Counted from the first letter of the stretch, positions 17,108-27,289 are shown. The stretch is DNA of 64,000 nt from JAYUJH01 sp043765375 (GCA_043765375.1 JAYUJH010000028.1:18680-82679), one strand, 5' to 3'. The notes: a model not told the origin generated them from the sequence alone. Numbers and translations: made by a program.

Positions 17108-18643
17108 TTATCCAAGCAATTTCAACACAGCTTCAATCACCAATTTTAATTTGGCTTCTGTCGCATCAGTTAATTTCTGCTCCGCACGAATATCCGCTAA
17201 AATCGCTTGATTAGTGGTGCGTAAATCTTGCAATAACGCCTTTTCAAAATCACCGACTTTGTTCGCTGGAGTTGCATCAAGGTGACCTTTCACCCCCGCA
17301 TAAATCACACAAACCTGCTCTTCCACCAACAAAGGGGAATATTGCGGTTGCTTGAGCAATTCGGTTAAACGTTGGCCACGAGCAAGCAATTTCTGCGTTG
17401 CAGGATCAAGATCCGAACCAAATTGAGAGAATGCCGCCATTTCACGATATTGCGCCAATTCCAACTTAATTGAACCCGCAACTTGTTTCATTGCCTTGAT
17501 TTGCGCTGCTGAACCTACACGACTAACCGACAAACCAACATTCACTGCGGGGCGAATCCCTTTATAAAACAACTCAGTTTCCAAGAAAATCTGCCCATCG
17601 GTAATGGAAATTACGTTAGTTGGAATATAAGCTGATACATCGCCCGCTTGCGTCTCAATTATTGGCAGTGCAGTAAGCGATCCCGCCCCCATCGCATCAG
17701 ACATTTTTGCTGCCCGCTCTAGCAAACGAGAATGAATATAAAACACATCACCTGGATATGCTTCACGCCCCGGTGGACGACGCAATAACAATGACATTTG
17801 ACGATAAGCCACTGCTTGCTTGGACAAATCATCATAAATTATGGTTGCGTGCATACCATTATTGCGGAAATATTCACCCATCGCACAACCAGTATAAGGC
17901 GCAAGAAATTGCAATGGTGCTGGGTCAGATGCAGTTGCTGCCACCACTATAGTATAAGCCATTGCACCATTTTCTTCCAGTTTTTTCACCACCTGCGCCA
18001 CGGTTGAACGCTTTTGCCCAATCGCCACATAAATACAAAACATTTTAGCCGAATCATTTGTTCCCGCTGCTTGATTTGTTGGGCGTTGATTGAGAATAGT
18101 ATCAATCGCAATCGCCGTTTTGCCCGTTTGCCTATCCCCAATTATCAATTCACGTTGCCCCCGCCCAATCGGAATTAACGCATCAATTGATTTAATTCCC
18201 GTTTGCACTGGCTCATGCACTGATTTTCGTGCAATAATCCCTGGAGCTTTCACTTCAACAAGGCTGCGCTCATTGGAATCAATTTCTCCTTTGCCATCAA
18301 TTGGGTTGCCTAGCGCATCAACAACTCGTCCTAGCAATCCCTTACCAACTGGAACATCAACAATCGCCTTGGTGCGCCGAACAGTTTCGCCTTCACGCAC
18401 CATTCTGTCATCACCAAAAATAACCACCCCAACACTATCAGTGTTAAGGTTTAACGCCATTCCTTTGATTCCGCTAGTGAACTCAACCATTTCACCTGCT
18501 TGCACATTATCCAAGCCATAAATAATCGCCACTCCGTCACGCACTGAAAGCACTTGACCAACTTCCGCCATATCAATTTTTGCACCAAGCCCTTGAAGTT
18601 GTGACTTTAGAATCTGTGATATTTCTGCCGCTTGCATCGCCAT
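17108..18643 (-). CDS. atpA: ATP synthase F1 alpha subunit
   Basis: Non-catalytic nucleotide-binding subunit of F1. Shows the P-loop GDRQTGKTAIAIDTILNQ near residue 170, the arginine-finger region SVSRVGSAAQIKAMKQVAG near residue 372, and an N-terminal regulatory strand region with VLSVRDGVAIIYGLDNVQAGEMVEF. Its 511 residues are typical. Two Met codons (MAMQ) allow either start. It lies between atpH and atpG in the classical alphaproteobacterial F1-only operon. Confidence 0.97.
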   Translation of the reverse strand: MAMQAAEISQILKSQLQGLGAKIDMAEVGQVLSVRDGVAIIYGLDNVQAGEMVEFTSGIKGMALNLNTDSVGVVIFGDDRMVREGETVRRTKAIVDVPVGKGLLGRVVDALGNPIDGKGEIDSNERSLVEVKAPGIIARKSVHEPVQTGIKSIDALIPIGRGQRELIIGDRQTGKTAIAIDTILNQRPTNQAAGTNDSAKMFCIYVAIGQKRSTVAQVVKKLEENGAMAYTIVVAATASDPAPLQFLAPYTGCAMGEYFRNNGMHATIIYDDLSKQAVAYRQMSLLLRRPPGREAYPGDVFYIHSRLLERAAKMSDAMGAGSLTALPIIETQAGDVSAYIPTNVISITDGQIFLETELFYKGIRPAVNVGLSVSRVGSAAQIKAMKQVAGSIKLELAQYREMAAFSQFGSDLDPATQKLLARGQRLTELLKQPQYSPLLVEEQVCVIYAGVKGHLDATPANKVGDFEKALLQDLRTTNQAILADIRAEQKLTDATEAKLKLVIEAVLKLLG

Positions 18644-18673
18644 TATAGTTTTGTCCTTGATAATTAATAATAT

Positions 18674-19255
18674 TTAATGTTGTAGTCTTTCAGAATGGTT
18701 AATCGCCACAGCTAATTGCTCACCTGCTGCCCGCAAACGACCACTCGCTGAAGCGTCCAGCTCATGCGAGCCATATTTAATTTTTAAGCCCGCAATCAGC
18801 GTTTCATCTTCACGTAACTCTAATATAACGGGCGCATTAAATGCTGTGGATATGTTGGATTGAATTAAATTGCGTTGCTCAAGTGAAAGGGCGTGCGCTG
18901 AAGTTAATTCAATGACAATCTCACCTTTATCTTTGCGCTCCAAATCAATGAAATATTTTTCAACCGAGCCGATCAACTGCAACCTATTATTCTGCGCCAT
19001 AGCCTGCAATAGATTTGTTACCAGCGGACAAAACCCTGCTTGCGATGCAACTTGCGCTATAACCTCAACAGCTTGGGTGCGACTAGTTGTTGGATTATTG
19101 CAAAAATCCGCAAAATCATCATCGTTTTCATATAATTCACCCATCACCTGCAACTCAGAATGAACCTGCGTCACATCGCCTGATTGCTTAGCCAAATCAT
19201 ATAATATATTGGCGTAATGCTTGGCTATATGTTTATCTTGAATATATGAACTCAT
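18674..19255 (-). CDS. atpH: ATP synthase delta subunit
   Basis: Stator subunit (OSCP homologue) that ties F1 to the peripheral stalk. Residues 7-110 are the helical N-terminal domain (IAKHYANILYDLAKQSG), and the C-terminal signature is DETLIAGLKIKYGSHELDASASGRL. It is the first gene of the operon, with a 207-bp upstream gap (19256-19462) that must hold the promoter; I see no clear boxes or terminator there. Length 193 is normal. Confidence 0.93.
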   Translation of the reverse strand: MSSYIQDKHIAKHYANILYDLAKQSGDVTQVHSELQVMGELYENDDDFADFCNNPTTSRTQAVEVIAQVASQAGFCPLVTNLLQAMAQNNRLQLIGSVEKYFIDLERKDKGEIVIELTSAHALSLEQRNLIQSNISTAFNAPVILELREDETLIAGLKIKYGSHELDASASGRLRAAGEQLAVAINHSERLQH

Positions 19256-19462
19256 GCTTAATTTACTATTTTGAAAATATTATAACTTAAATATAAAAAT
19301 CGTGCTTTAATGCGGATATTTACATTTAACAAAATGCTGAAACTTAAAATCATCAATTATGCAACAATCAATAATTTTGTGTAATCTAGTTAAATCAGCA
19401 CTAATTTGCAAGCAATAATTAAGATAATATTGACAAAAAAGCATTTTTTATGGTTAATATTT

Positions 19463-20392
19463 TTATAATGAGTTTGACAACATTTCCCCAGCTGATGTTG
19501 AAGCCATGAAATGTGGTGCATAAATCTTATGCGCATCATCAACAAAATGCCATGATTTTGGGTTGGCAAATAATGCTTTCATCAATTTATTGTTAATTCC
19601 ATGTCCAGGTTTTGAAGTCCGTGCTTTACCAATTATATTATGCCCCGCCAAATAATAATCACCCAAACAATCAAGGGCTTTGTGGCGTGCATATTCATCA
19701 TGAAAGCGCAAGCCATCTTCATTCATCACGCCTTCATCATTAATCACAATCGCATTATTCAGCGAACCGCCCCGAGCAAGCCCAGCTTTGCGCATTGCTT
19801 CCACATCACGCAAAAAACCGAATGTTCTCGCCCGTGAAATTGATTGCTTGAATGACATTTCTTCCGCATCAAAATGATATTTTTGCGTGCCGATTGCCTT
19901 ATGTTCAAACTCAATATCCACCTCAATAGAAAATCCCTCACTTGAAGGTTGCAACATGGCGATTGAATCTCCGTCTTGAACGATTATTGGCGCATCTATC
20001 ACAATGATTTTGCGAGGCTCTTGTTGTGATTTCAAGCCAGCACACTCAATCATGAAAGTGAATGCGTCTGAGCTTCCGTCCATGATTGGGATTTCCGCTC
20101 CCTCAATCTCAATCAGCGCATTATCCACTCCGCAACCCCACAAGGCCGCCATTAAATGCTCAATCGTTGCCACTCGCACGCCATGCGCATTTTCCAAAAC
20201 GGTGCAAAGGCGAGTATCCACCACATTTGCATAATTCGCTTTCACAAGGTTCGCTTGCGCGTCATTAATATCAGTGCGCTTAAATACAATACCGTGATTT
20301 GCGGGAGCTGGTTGCAATGAAATCGTCACATGTTCACCTTGATGCAAGCTGATGCCGTCACATGAAATTGGTTGAGCGAGTGTATGTTGCAT
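19463..20392 (-). CDS. lpxC: UDP-3-O-acyl-N-acetylglucosamine deacetylase
   Basis: Zinc deacetylase that commits the cell to lipid A synthesis. Visible are HQGEHVTISLQPAPANHGIVFKR near residue 17, the zinc His in VATIEHLMAALWGCGVDNALIEIEG near residue 77, the second metal and catalytic region FHDEYARHKALDCLGDYYLAG near residue 230 (His and Asp ligands), and the SKPGHGINNKLMKAL His near residue 262. Its 309 residues are typical. It is a gene for an outer-membrane-bearing cell, consistent with lptD and lptG here. Confidence 0.95.
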   Translation of the reverse strand: MQHTLAQPISCDGISLHQGEHVTISLQPAPANHGIVFKRTDINDAQANLVKANYANVVDTRLCTVLENAHGVRVATIEHLMAALWGCGVDNALIEIEGAEIPIMDGSSDAFTFMIECAGLKSQQEPRKIIVIDAPIIVQDGDSIAMLQPSSEGFSIEVDIEFEHKAIGTQKYHFDAEEMSFKQSISRARTFGFLRDVEAMRKAGLARGGSLNNAIVINDEGVMNEDGLRFHDEYARHKALDCLGDYYLAGHNIIGKARTSKPGHGINNKLMKALFANPKSWHFVDDAHKIYAPHFMASTSAGEMLSNSL

Positions 20393-20461
20393 ATTATTCT
20401 CCTATTATCACAACATATATTACGCTGCAAAATGCTGCAATGCACTCTTTGTAACAAAATG

Positions 20462-21253
20462 TTACAGTAATATAGCAAGCATAAAAGCCCCTAATATTAT
20501 ACGATAATAGGCGAAAATATTGAAATCATGGCGAGTTAAATGATTGAGCAAAAACTTAACTGCTAGTATCGCCGAAATGAATGCACTAACGAACCCAATG
20601 CTTATAATTTGCACATCATCAATGCTTAAATGGTGATAATTTTTGTAAATATCATATAAAGTTGCGGCTAACATAGTTGGAATTGCTAGCAAAAAACTAA
20701 ACTCCGCTGAGCATTTGCGGTTAATTCCAAGCATTAACGATCCCATCATTGTTGCGCCAGACCTTGACGTTCCGGGGATCATCGCAATTGCTTGACATAA
20801 CCCGATAATTAATGATTGTTTTAACGTAATATCCTCAATTTGTGTGATTTTTGTCACAGGCTTAATGCGCTCAATAACTAAAATAATCAATCCACCAATC
20901 ACCAACATCACACAAACAATAATCGGTGAAAATAAATGTTGTTTAATAAAACTATGCAACATCGCCCCCGCAATCGCTGCTGGCAAAAATGCGATAATGA
21001 TTTTTAGTGCAATCAATCTCTCAATATTGCTATGATGCAGATTAAACAAAATCTTGGTAATGCGATGCCTGAATAAAATGCAAATCGCCAATATCGCCCC
21101 TAATTGCACGATAATCTCAAAAATCTTACCCTTGGGAGCGTCAAACCCCAAAATATCAATCAATAAAATCAAATGCCCCGTTGAGGAGATTGGTAAAAAC
21201 TCTGTCACTCCCTCAACAATTCCAAGCAAAACAGCAATTAATATTTGCTCCAT
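20462..21253 (-). CDS. uppP: Undecaprenyl-diphosphatase
   Basis: Integral membrane enzyme (BacA/UppP) that recycles undecaprenyl diphosphate to the monophosphate carrier for peptidoglycan and O-antigen. The two signature motifs are clear: GIVEGVTEFLPISSTGHLIL at residues 11-30, with the catalytic Glu pair, and AMIPGTSRSGATMMGSLMLG near residue 155. About eight hydrophobic helices are seen over 263 residues. It lies between lpxC and petC, with 70- and 130-bp gaps. Confidence 0.94.
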   Translation of the reverse strand: MEQILIAVLLGIVEGVTEFLPISSTGHLILLIDILGFDAPKGKIFEIIVQLGAILAICILFRHRITKILFNLHHSNIERLIALKIIIAFLPAAIAGAMLHSFIKQHLFSPIIVCVMLVIGGLIILVIERIKPVTKITQIEDITLKQSLIIGLCQAIAMIPGTSRSGATMMGSLMLGINRKCSAEFSFLLAIPTMLAATLYDIYKNYHHLSIDDVQIISIGFVSAFISAILAVKFLLNHLTRHDFNIFAYYRIILGAFMLAILL

Positions 21254-21385
21254 AATAGTTTAATTTAATATGATATTAGTCATTATTTTAATGCCATCTT
21301 TGAGCTTGATATGTTCAACTTGATATAGTTTTTAATTTGATAGCAATTTTTATTATGAGTTGCGATTTTTAGTGCAAATCTTTAT

Positions 21386-22144
21386 TTAGTGTAAGTCTTT
21401 CCATATTTTGCGTTTGCTCAAATAAAACAGAAATGTCATCACCGTTAAAAACGCCATCACTTTCATACCCATGGTTTTGCGTTGCTCCATTTCTGGCTCG
21501 GAAGCCCATTGCAGAAAATTAGCCACATCATATGACATTTGCTTAATGCTCGCCTCTGTTCCATCTTGATATGTCACTTGACCATCAACCAGTGGGGCGG
21601 GCATGGCAATTTTGCCACCTGCCATATATGGGTTATAATATTGACCTTGCAATAATTCAACTCCTTTTGGTGCTGGCTCATATCCTGAAAGCAATGAATA
21701 CACATAATTTGCACCATCGGGGCGAGCCTTCACCATCAAGCTCAAATCTGGTGGATATGCACCATTATTCAACGAACGCCCTTGTTTCTCATTTTCATAT
21801 GGCGATAGCAATTTATCTGACGCCCTACCAGCCCGCTCAAACATATCACCTTCATCATTTGGACCATCTTTAATTTGATACGAAGCTGCTAATGCTTTGA
21901 CTTCTTCCTCGCTAAACCCAATTGCTTGCATATTACGAAATGCCAAGCGTTTGACCCCGTGGCAAGCTGAACATACTTCCTTATATACTTGAAAACCACG
22001 CTGCGCCGATGCTTTATCAACACTTCCGTTGAAGCCATCAAACTTCCATTGTTTTTGAATTGGGTGTTTTGCATCAGTTGAGGCATTCGCTGCCCCTGCT
22101 ATAGATAACAATATCAACAAACCGCTGAAAATATTTTTCATCAC
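21386..22144 (-). CDS. petC: Cytochrome c1 of the bc1 complex
   Basis: Heme-c subunit of ubiquinol:cytochrome c reductase. Signal peptide at residues 1-21 (ending ANAST), the c-type heme site CSACHG near residue 57, the GAYPPDLSLMVKARPDGANYVYSLLSGYEPAP segment typical of cytochrome c1, a Met ligand region in GGKIAMPAPL, and one C-terminal transmembrane helix (VMAFLTVMTFLFYLSKRK). Its 252 residues are typical. It is the last gene of petABC, starting 7 bp after petB. Confidence 0.95.
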   Translation of the reverse strand: MMKNIFSGLLILLSIAGAANASTDAKHPIQKQWKFDGFNGSVDKASAQRGFQVYKEVCSACHGVKRLAFRNMQAIGFSEEEVKALAASYQIKDGPNDEGDMFERAGRASDKLLSPYENEKQGRSLNNGAYPPDLSLMVKARPDGANYVYSLLSGYEPAPKGVELLQGQYYNPYMAGGKIAMPAPLVDGQVTYQDGTEASIKQMSYDVANFLQWASEPEMEQRKTMGMKVMAFLTVMTFLFYLSKRKIWKDLH

Positions 22145-22151
22145 AATAATC

Positions 22152-23393
22152 CTAATGTTTAGCAGATTTATTCAATACTGCCTCTCCAATACTGCGAGGC
22201 AATGGCAATGGCTTTTCAATTTTACCAATCACTGGCAAAATTATTAAAAAATAAGCGAAATAATAAGCGGTGCAAATGCGTGAACTTATCACATATATTC
22301 CATCAGCAGGCTTGCCGCCAAGGTAACCAAGCGCAATGCAGCATATTAAAAATAACCAGAAAAATGGACGAAACAACGGACGGAAATTACCACTTCGCAC
22401 TTTTGAGGTATCCAACCATGGCAACACAAACAATACTAGTATCGCACCAAACATGGCAAGCACCCCCCCTAACTTATCAGGAATTGCCCGCAAGATTGCA
22501 TAAAACGGCAAGAAATACCACTCAGGCACAATATGCGCAGGCGTTACCATCGGATTTGCTGGAATATAATTATCAGGGTGACCAAGCGCATTTGGTGCAA
22601 AAAACACAAAATAGCTAAATATTAGGAAAAATACACCAAATCCAAAGAAATCCTTCGCCGTGTAATATGGGTGAAACGGGATTTTATCCTGCTCACCTTT
22701 CGCATCAATCCCAAGTGGATTATTTGAACCATGCTGATGCAATGCAAGCAAGTGAAAAAACACCACACCAACCATGACCAATGGCAATAAATAATGCAAA
22801 GCAAAAAAGCGGTTTAATGTTGCATTATCAACCGAAAATCCACCCCATAACCATTTGACTATGCTCTCACCAACCAGCGGAAAAGCGGAGAATAAATTGG
22901 TGATTACCGTTGCTCCCCAAAAACTCATTTGTCCCCATGGAAGAACGTAACCCATGAAAGCTGACGCCATCATTAACAACAAAATGATGATTCCGAGCCA
23001 CCATAATATTTCACGAGGGGATTTATATGAACCATAATAAAGCCCCCTGAAAATATGTATAAACACCACCAGAAAAAACATGGACGCACCATTTGCGTGC
23101 ATATATCGCACCAACCAACCATAATTCACGTCACGCATTATATGCTCAACGGAATCAAATGCCAAATCAACCTGTGGCGTATAGTGCATGGCGAGGAATA
23201 TGCCCGTCAAAATCTGTGAAACTAGCAGCAATCCTGCAATTGAGCCAAAGTTCCAGAAATAATTCAAGTTGCGTGGAGTTGGATAATCCACCAATGAGTG
23301 ACGAAGCGTTGAGAAAATCGGCAGACGATAATCTATCCAACCGACCACTCCCCCTTGTTGACCAGAGTTTTGTTGTTCTTGTGTTGACGCCAT
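22152..23393 (-). CDS. petB: Cytochrome b of the bc1 complex
   Basis: Membrane subunit that carries both b hemes and the quinol oxidation and reduction sites. The PEWYFLPFYAILR motif at the Qo site and the paired heme His residues (MHYTPQVDLAF region, MHANGASMFFLVVFIHIFRG, then LHYLLPLVMVGVVFFHLLALHQHGSNNPLG) are present. Eight hydrophobic helices are visible over 413 residues. It lies 5 bp after petA, in the standard order. A seven-C run at about 22465 is ordinary coding sequence. Confidence 0.96.
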   Translation of the reverse strand: MASTQEQQNSGQQGGVVGWIDYRLPIFSTLRHSLVDYPTPRNLNYFWNFGSIAGLLLVSQILTGIFLAMHYTPQVDLAFDSVEHIMRDVNYGWLVRYMHANGASMFFLVVFIHIFRGLYYGSYKSPREILWWLGIIILLLMMASAFMGYVLPWGQMSFWGATVITNLFSAFPLVGESIVKWLWGGFSVDNATLNRFFALHYLLPLVMVGVVFFHLLALHQHGSNNPLGIDAKGEQDKIPFHPYYTAKDFFGFGVFFLIFSYFVFFAPNALGHPDNYIPANPMVTPAHIVPEWYFLPFYAILRAIPDKLGGVLAMFGAILVLFVLPWLDTSKVRSGNFRPLFRPFFWLFLICCIALGYLGGKPADGIYVISSRICTAYYFAYFLIILPVIGKIEKPLPLPRSIGEAVLNKSAKH

Positions 23394-23398
23394 GACTA

Positions 23399-23980
23399 TT
23401 ACCCTATTTTAATGTGGTTATCATCTGTGAAACTATATTGTGGAATCTCAAGGTTGCGAGGTGCAGGACCTTTGCGCACCCGCCCCGAACTATCATAATG
23501 GGAGCCGTGGCAAGGGCAGAACCAACCATCATAATCACCCGAATTGCCACCCATCGGAACACAACCCAAATGTGTGCAAACTCCAACCATAATCAACCAT
23601 TCGTCCTTGCCCTGCTTAACTCTGTCTTCATCTTTTTGTGGATCTGGCAAGGTTTTGATATCAATATTGCGAGCTTCTTCAATTTCTTTTTTAGTGCGAT
23701 GACGAACAAATACTGGCTTGCCTCGCCACATTACCCTAATTTCCTGCCCCTCTTTTATATTGCTTAAATCCACCTCAGTTGATGCCATTGCTAGCACGTC
23801 CGCCGATGGATTCATGCTATCCACAAATGGCCAAATTAGTGCAACCGCCCCAAGGCCACCCATAGCTTGAGATGCTAGCACTAAAAAATCCCTACGACTT
23901 TGGTTATCAGATTGCTCAGAATGTTGCGACGCAAGCGTGAAATCTTGGCTATTATTATGTGTTATTTTATTATCGGACAT
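23399..23980 (-). CDS. petA: Rieske iron-sulfur subunit of the bc1 complex
   Basis: 2Fe-2S subunit of the bc1 complex. The start at MSDNKITH was chosen because an in-frame extension of 28 codons upstream is a hydrophobic/basic AT-rich stretch unlike the family. A twin-arginine-type leader (SRRDFLVLASQAMGGLGAVALIWP) precedes the cluster domain, whose two motifs VCTHLGCVP and WFCPCHGSHYD supply the Cys and His ligands near residues 133 and 158. The first gene of petABC; the 160 bp upstream (towards rluB) is very AT-rich and must contain the promoter. Confidence 0.93.
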   Translation of the reverse strand: MSDNKITHNNSQDFTLASQHSEQSDNQSRRDFLVLASQAMGGLGAVALIWPFVDSMNPSADVLAMASTEVDLSNIKEGQEIRVMWRGKPVFVRHRTKKEIEEARNIDIKTLPDPQKDEDRVKQGKDEWLIMVGVCTHLGCVPMGGNSGDYDGWFCPCHGSHYDSSGRVRKGPAPRNLEIPQYSFTDDNHIKIG

Positions 23981-24147
23981 ATAAATTATTTTGCTTGAAT
24001 ATAAATGTTTGATGCGAATATATAATATTTTTCTTATATTTTTATATAATAAAATATATAGCAAATAAAATGGCGAATTGCAAGCGATTATATAATGTTG
24101 TTTGGGTGCATTTGCTGCAAATTAAGCAAGATAATCATAGCCATCAT

Positions 24148-24888
24148 TCAATATATGTTTTTTGCAAAATCATCACCGAGCATTTTTTGTAATTGCGCTT
24201 TAGCGTCCCTCACTTCAACGCACTCCCCTAGTTGCAAATCCCCAAGCGAGATATTACCAAAATGCGTGCGGCGCAAACGATTAACAGGGCAACCAATATG
24301 TTCAAAAATACGCCTAACCTCACGATTTTTGCCTTCATATAATGTTATTTTCATCCAATAATTGCGAGTATCTCGTTGTGATTTGCCGTCAAATTGTAGT
24401 TTTGATGGTTGATATTGCAGCCCATCAATCTCCAACCCCGATTCAATATCCGCTATTTGCGATTTAGTCGGCTTGCCAAAAACTCTAATTTCATAGGTTC
24501 GTGGTAGATTATTTATAGGCAATTCCAATGCTCGCCCAATATCTCCCGAATTAGTCAGCAAAATCAAGCCTTCGCTATCTAAATCCAAACGCCCAACTGA
24601 TATAACCCGCCCTATTTCAGGTGGTAATAATTCAAATAATGTTTCTCTACCTTCAGGATCATAATTGGTGCAAATAATTCCCCGAGGCTTGTTGAACTTC
24701 CATAACCTGACATTTTCTGGCTGACTTAACACCTCGCCATCAAAATGCACGACATCATCAGGCAATGTGTTATATCCAAGATTGCGATTTATTTCACCAT
24801 TAACTTTAATACGCCCGCTTAAAATTAAATCCTCCGCACCTCGCCTTGATGCAACACCCGCCTGCGCAATGAACTTATTAATACGCAA
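24148..24888 (-). CDS. rluB: 23S rRNA pseudouridine synthase, RluB/RsuA family
   Basis: Modifies uridine in ribosomal RNA. Residues 1-60 form an S4 RNA-binding domain (MRINKFIAQAGVASRRGAEDLI). The catalytic motif GRLDLDSEGLILLTNSGDIG, with the active Asp, is near residue 100, and KNREVRRIFEHIGCPVNRLRRTHFG near residue 187 is typical of the RluB/RluE/RluF/RsuA group. Its 246 residues and the sequence fit RluB best. It begins 3 bp after the sodB stop, so the pair forms an operon. Confidence 0.9.
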   Translation of the reverse strand: MRINKFIAQAGVASRRGAEDLILSGRIKVNGEINRNLGYNTLPDDVVHFDGEVLSQPENVRLWKFNKPRGIICTNYDPEGRETLFELLPPEIGRVISVGRLDLDSEGLILLTNSGDIGRALELPINNLPRTYEIRVFGKPTKSQIADIESGLEIDGLQYQPSKLQFDGKSQRDTRNYWMKITLYEGKNREVRRIFEHIGCPVNRLRRTHFGNISLGDLQLGECVEVRDAKAQLQKMLGDDFAKNIY

Positions 24889-24891
24889 TGA

Positions 24892-25509
24892 TTACGCCGC
24901 TTTTTTAGCTTGTGCCGCTTCCAAATTGCGATTAGCAAAATCCCAATTCACCAACGAACTTAAAAACACGTTCATATAATCAGGTCTACGATTTTGGTAA
25001 TCAATATAATAAGCATGTTCCCACACGTCCATGGTGAGCAATGGCGTTTTGCCTTGCGTTATTGGCGTTTCTGCATTCGGTGTTTTGACAATTTCCAATT
25101 TTTCGTTGCTTAGCACCAACCATGCCCAACCACTACCAAATTGCGCTGCACCTGCTGCGGTGAATTGCTTGTTGAACTCCTCAACACTACCAAAATCTGC
25201 TTTGATTTTTTCAGATACTACACCGCTTGGCGCGCCGCCTCCTGCTTGTTTCATTGAATGCCAATAGAATGTATGATTCCATATTTGCGCTGCATTATTG
25301 AATATCGCTGCTTTTTCAGGCTTGCCACTACTTGCAATAATAATCTCCTCAAGCGATTGCTTTTCATGCTCTGTGCCTGCAATCAACTCGTTCAATTTCA
25401 CTACATAAGCATTATGATGCTTACCATAATGAAATGAAATTGTTTCCGCTGAAATATGCGGAGCAAGTGCGTCGTTAGCGTAAGGCAGGGCGGGCAGAGT
25501 GAATGACAT
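24892..25509 (-). CDS. sodB: Iron superoxide dismutase
   Basis: Cytosolic enzyme that removes superoxide. Metal ligands are seen as His in ISFHYGKHHNAYV, His in WNHTFYWHSM, and the Asp/His pair in MDVWEHAYYIDYQNRR. The NNAAQIWNHTFYW segment with Gln is the iron-type signature, and AAQFGSGWAWL follows. Its 205 residues are typical. No twin-arginine or signal sequence. First gene of a pair with rluB. Metal choice is inferred from sequence only. Confidence 0.94.
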   Translation of the reverse strand: MSFTLPALPYANDALAPHISAETISFHYGKHHNAYVVKLNELIAGTEHEKQSLEEIIIASSGKPEKAAIFNNAAQIWNHTFYWHSMKQAGGGAPSGVVSEKIKADFGSVEEFNKQFTAAGAAQFGSGWAWLVLSNEKLEIVKTPNAETPITQGKTPLLTMDVWEHAYYIDYQNRRPDYMNVFLSSLVNWDFANRNLEAAQAKKAA

Positions 25510-25696
25510 AATTTATTCCTTATATATATAAATATTTTTTACCTCAAATATCTTTAATTTTCAAGTAAAATATGCAAAAAATTGTTGATTTTCAATATAA
25601 ATCTACATCAGCCAATAAAACTTTTGCAATTTTCAATAGAAAGTTTGAAATAAAACGCTTGCGCAACCGCATTAATTATTGCATTAAAGTGTGGGT

Positions 25697-27289
25697 ATGA
25701 AAATTGAAGCATGGAAAAAATATTTCGCTTATATGATTTGCGTTGCAGCGATGTGGTTTGTTGCACCTAATATATTGAGTGATGCACAAATTGCCAAGGT
25801 AAAGGATTTTTTGCCAAATAATCAGCTTAATTTGGGATTAGATTTGCAAGGCGGGTCACATTTATTGTTGGAAGTTGATGTTGATTCATATTTGCAAGCG
25901 CAAATTGAGAAGCTCCGCCAAAATGTGCGGGCGGAATTGCGTACCAAAAAAATAGGTTACACTGATTTAACCGTGCGCCAAAATAAAATATTAATCACTA
26001 TTCGCCCCGAAACAATTAGCCCTGAAACACTCGGTGATAATGCGGATATTTCGGGTTTGATGCGTCGCTTAAATGGTGATATTGAGGCAACAGAAAATGC
26101 AGCAAATATGTGGGAATTGCGGTTGAGTGATGCGGCGATTGCGGCAAAGAAAAAGCAATTAATCGCACAGACAATAGAGATTATAGGGCGTAGGATTGAT
26201 GAACTTGGAACAAGAGAGCCAAATATTCAACCGCAAGGAGAGTCCAGAATATTGTTACAAGTGGCGGGATTAAGCGACCCTGCGCAACTAAAAACTATCC
26301 TTGGGACAACGGCAAAAATGGGTTTTCACCTCGTTAATAGCAATGTGGGAGAAACTGATTTAATGGCGGGAAATGTCGGGTTGGATACGATTATTTTGCC
26401 AAGTGAAGAAGCAAATATTGGAGGCAATCCAATACTTTATGCCGTTTATGCACAAGAAGCATTAAGCGGTGATGCGCTGGTTGATGCACATGTGGCCGTG
26501 GAAGATATGCAGCCAGTGGTTGCATTTCGTTTTGATACGGCGGGAGCGAGGGCGTTTGGCGAGATTACCAAGGATAATATTGGCAAGCAATTTGCGGTGG
26601 TGCTTGATGGCAAAATCGTTACTGCGCCTGTAATTCGTTCGGCTATATTGGGTGGAAGCGGAATTATTGAGGGCAATTTTGATGCAAAATCAGCGGAAAA
26701 CTTGGCATTATTGTTGCGAGCTGGAGCATTGCCTGCCGATGTTGCCATATTAGAGGAGCGTGTTGTTGGCGCAAGCCTTGGTGCGGATTCCATCAAAGCG
26801 GGCAAAGTTGCTTGTATTGTTGCGGTGATATTGGTGATGAGTTTTATGTTGCTAAATTACGGGATATTCGGATTATTTGCTAATATCGCATTGCTTGCTA
26901 ACTTGCTATTTTTAATGGCAGCATTAACCTTTTTGCAAGCAACATTAACACTTCCCGGAATTGCAGGAATTGTGTTGACTTTGGGTATGGCGGTTGATGC
27001 AAATGTGTTGATATTTGAGCGCATGAGAGAGGAACAGGCGAGCAAAGCAAGTTTAGCAACTTCAATTGAGCGGGGGTTTGAGGGGGCGTTTGTGACGATT
27101 TTTGATTCTAACATCACCACGCTTATCTCAGCGTTGGTTTTGTTTATATTTGGCTCTGGCACAATCAAAGGTTTTGCCGTGACATTATCCATTGGAATAT
27201 TAGCATCAATGTTTTCCGCCATATTTCTCACTCGCATCATGGTGACATGGTGGTTTAACCGCAAAAAGCGTGAGTGTCTGCCAATATGA
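25697..27289 (+). CDS. secD: Protein translocase subunit SecD
   Basis: RND-like membrane protein that uses the proton gradient to aid protein export through SecYEG. One N-terminal helix (residues 10-27), a large periplasmic region beginning LNLGLDLQGGSHLLLEVDV near residue 47, and five C-terminal helices with the conserved LTLGMAVDANVLIFERMREE near residue 430. I chose the ATG over a GTG 6 bp upstream. Its 530 residues are typical of alphaproteobacteria. SecF, its obligate partner and normal neighbour, and YajC are absent: the next 424 bp contain no gene. Confidence 0.95.
   Translation: MKIEAWKKYFAYMICVAAMWFVAPNILSDAQIAKVKDFLPNNQLNLGLDLQGGSHLLLEVDVDSYLQAQIEKLRQNVRAELRTKKIGYTDLTVRQNKILITIRPETISPETLGDNADISGLMRRLNGDIEATENAANMWELRLSDAAIAAKKKQLIAQTIEIIGRRIDELGTREPNIQPQGESRILLQVAGLSDPAQLKTILGTTAKMGFHLVNSNVGETDLMAGNVGLDTIILPSEEANIGGNPILYAVYAQEALSGDALVDAHVAVEDMQPVVAFRFDTAGARAFGEITKDNIGKQFAVVLDGKIVTAPVIRSAILGGSGIIEGNFDAKSAENLALLLRAGALPADVAILEERVVGASLGADSIKAGKVACIVAVILVMSFMLLNYGIFGLFANIALLANLLFLMAALTFLQATLTLPGIAGIVLTLGMAVDANVLIFERMREEQASKASLATSIERGFEGAFVTIFDSNITTLISALVLFIFGSGTIKGFAVTLSIGILASMFSAIFLTRIMVTWWFNRKKRECLPI

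Noticed and set aside
22460..22470. Seven-C run in petB as a possible contingency tract
   Set aside because: It encodes conserved residues of an essential protein and is too short to be notable.
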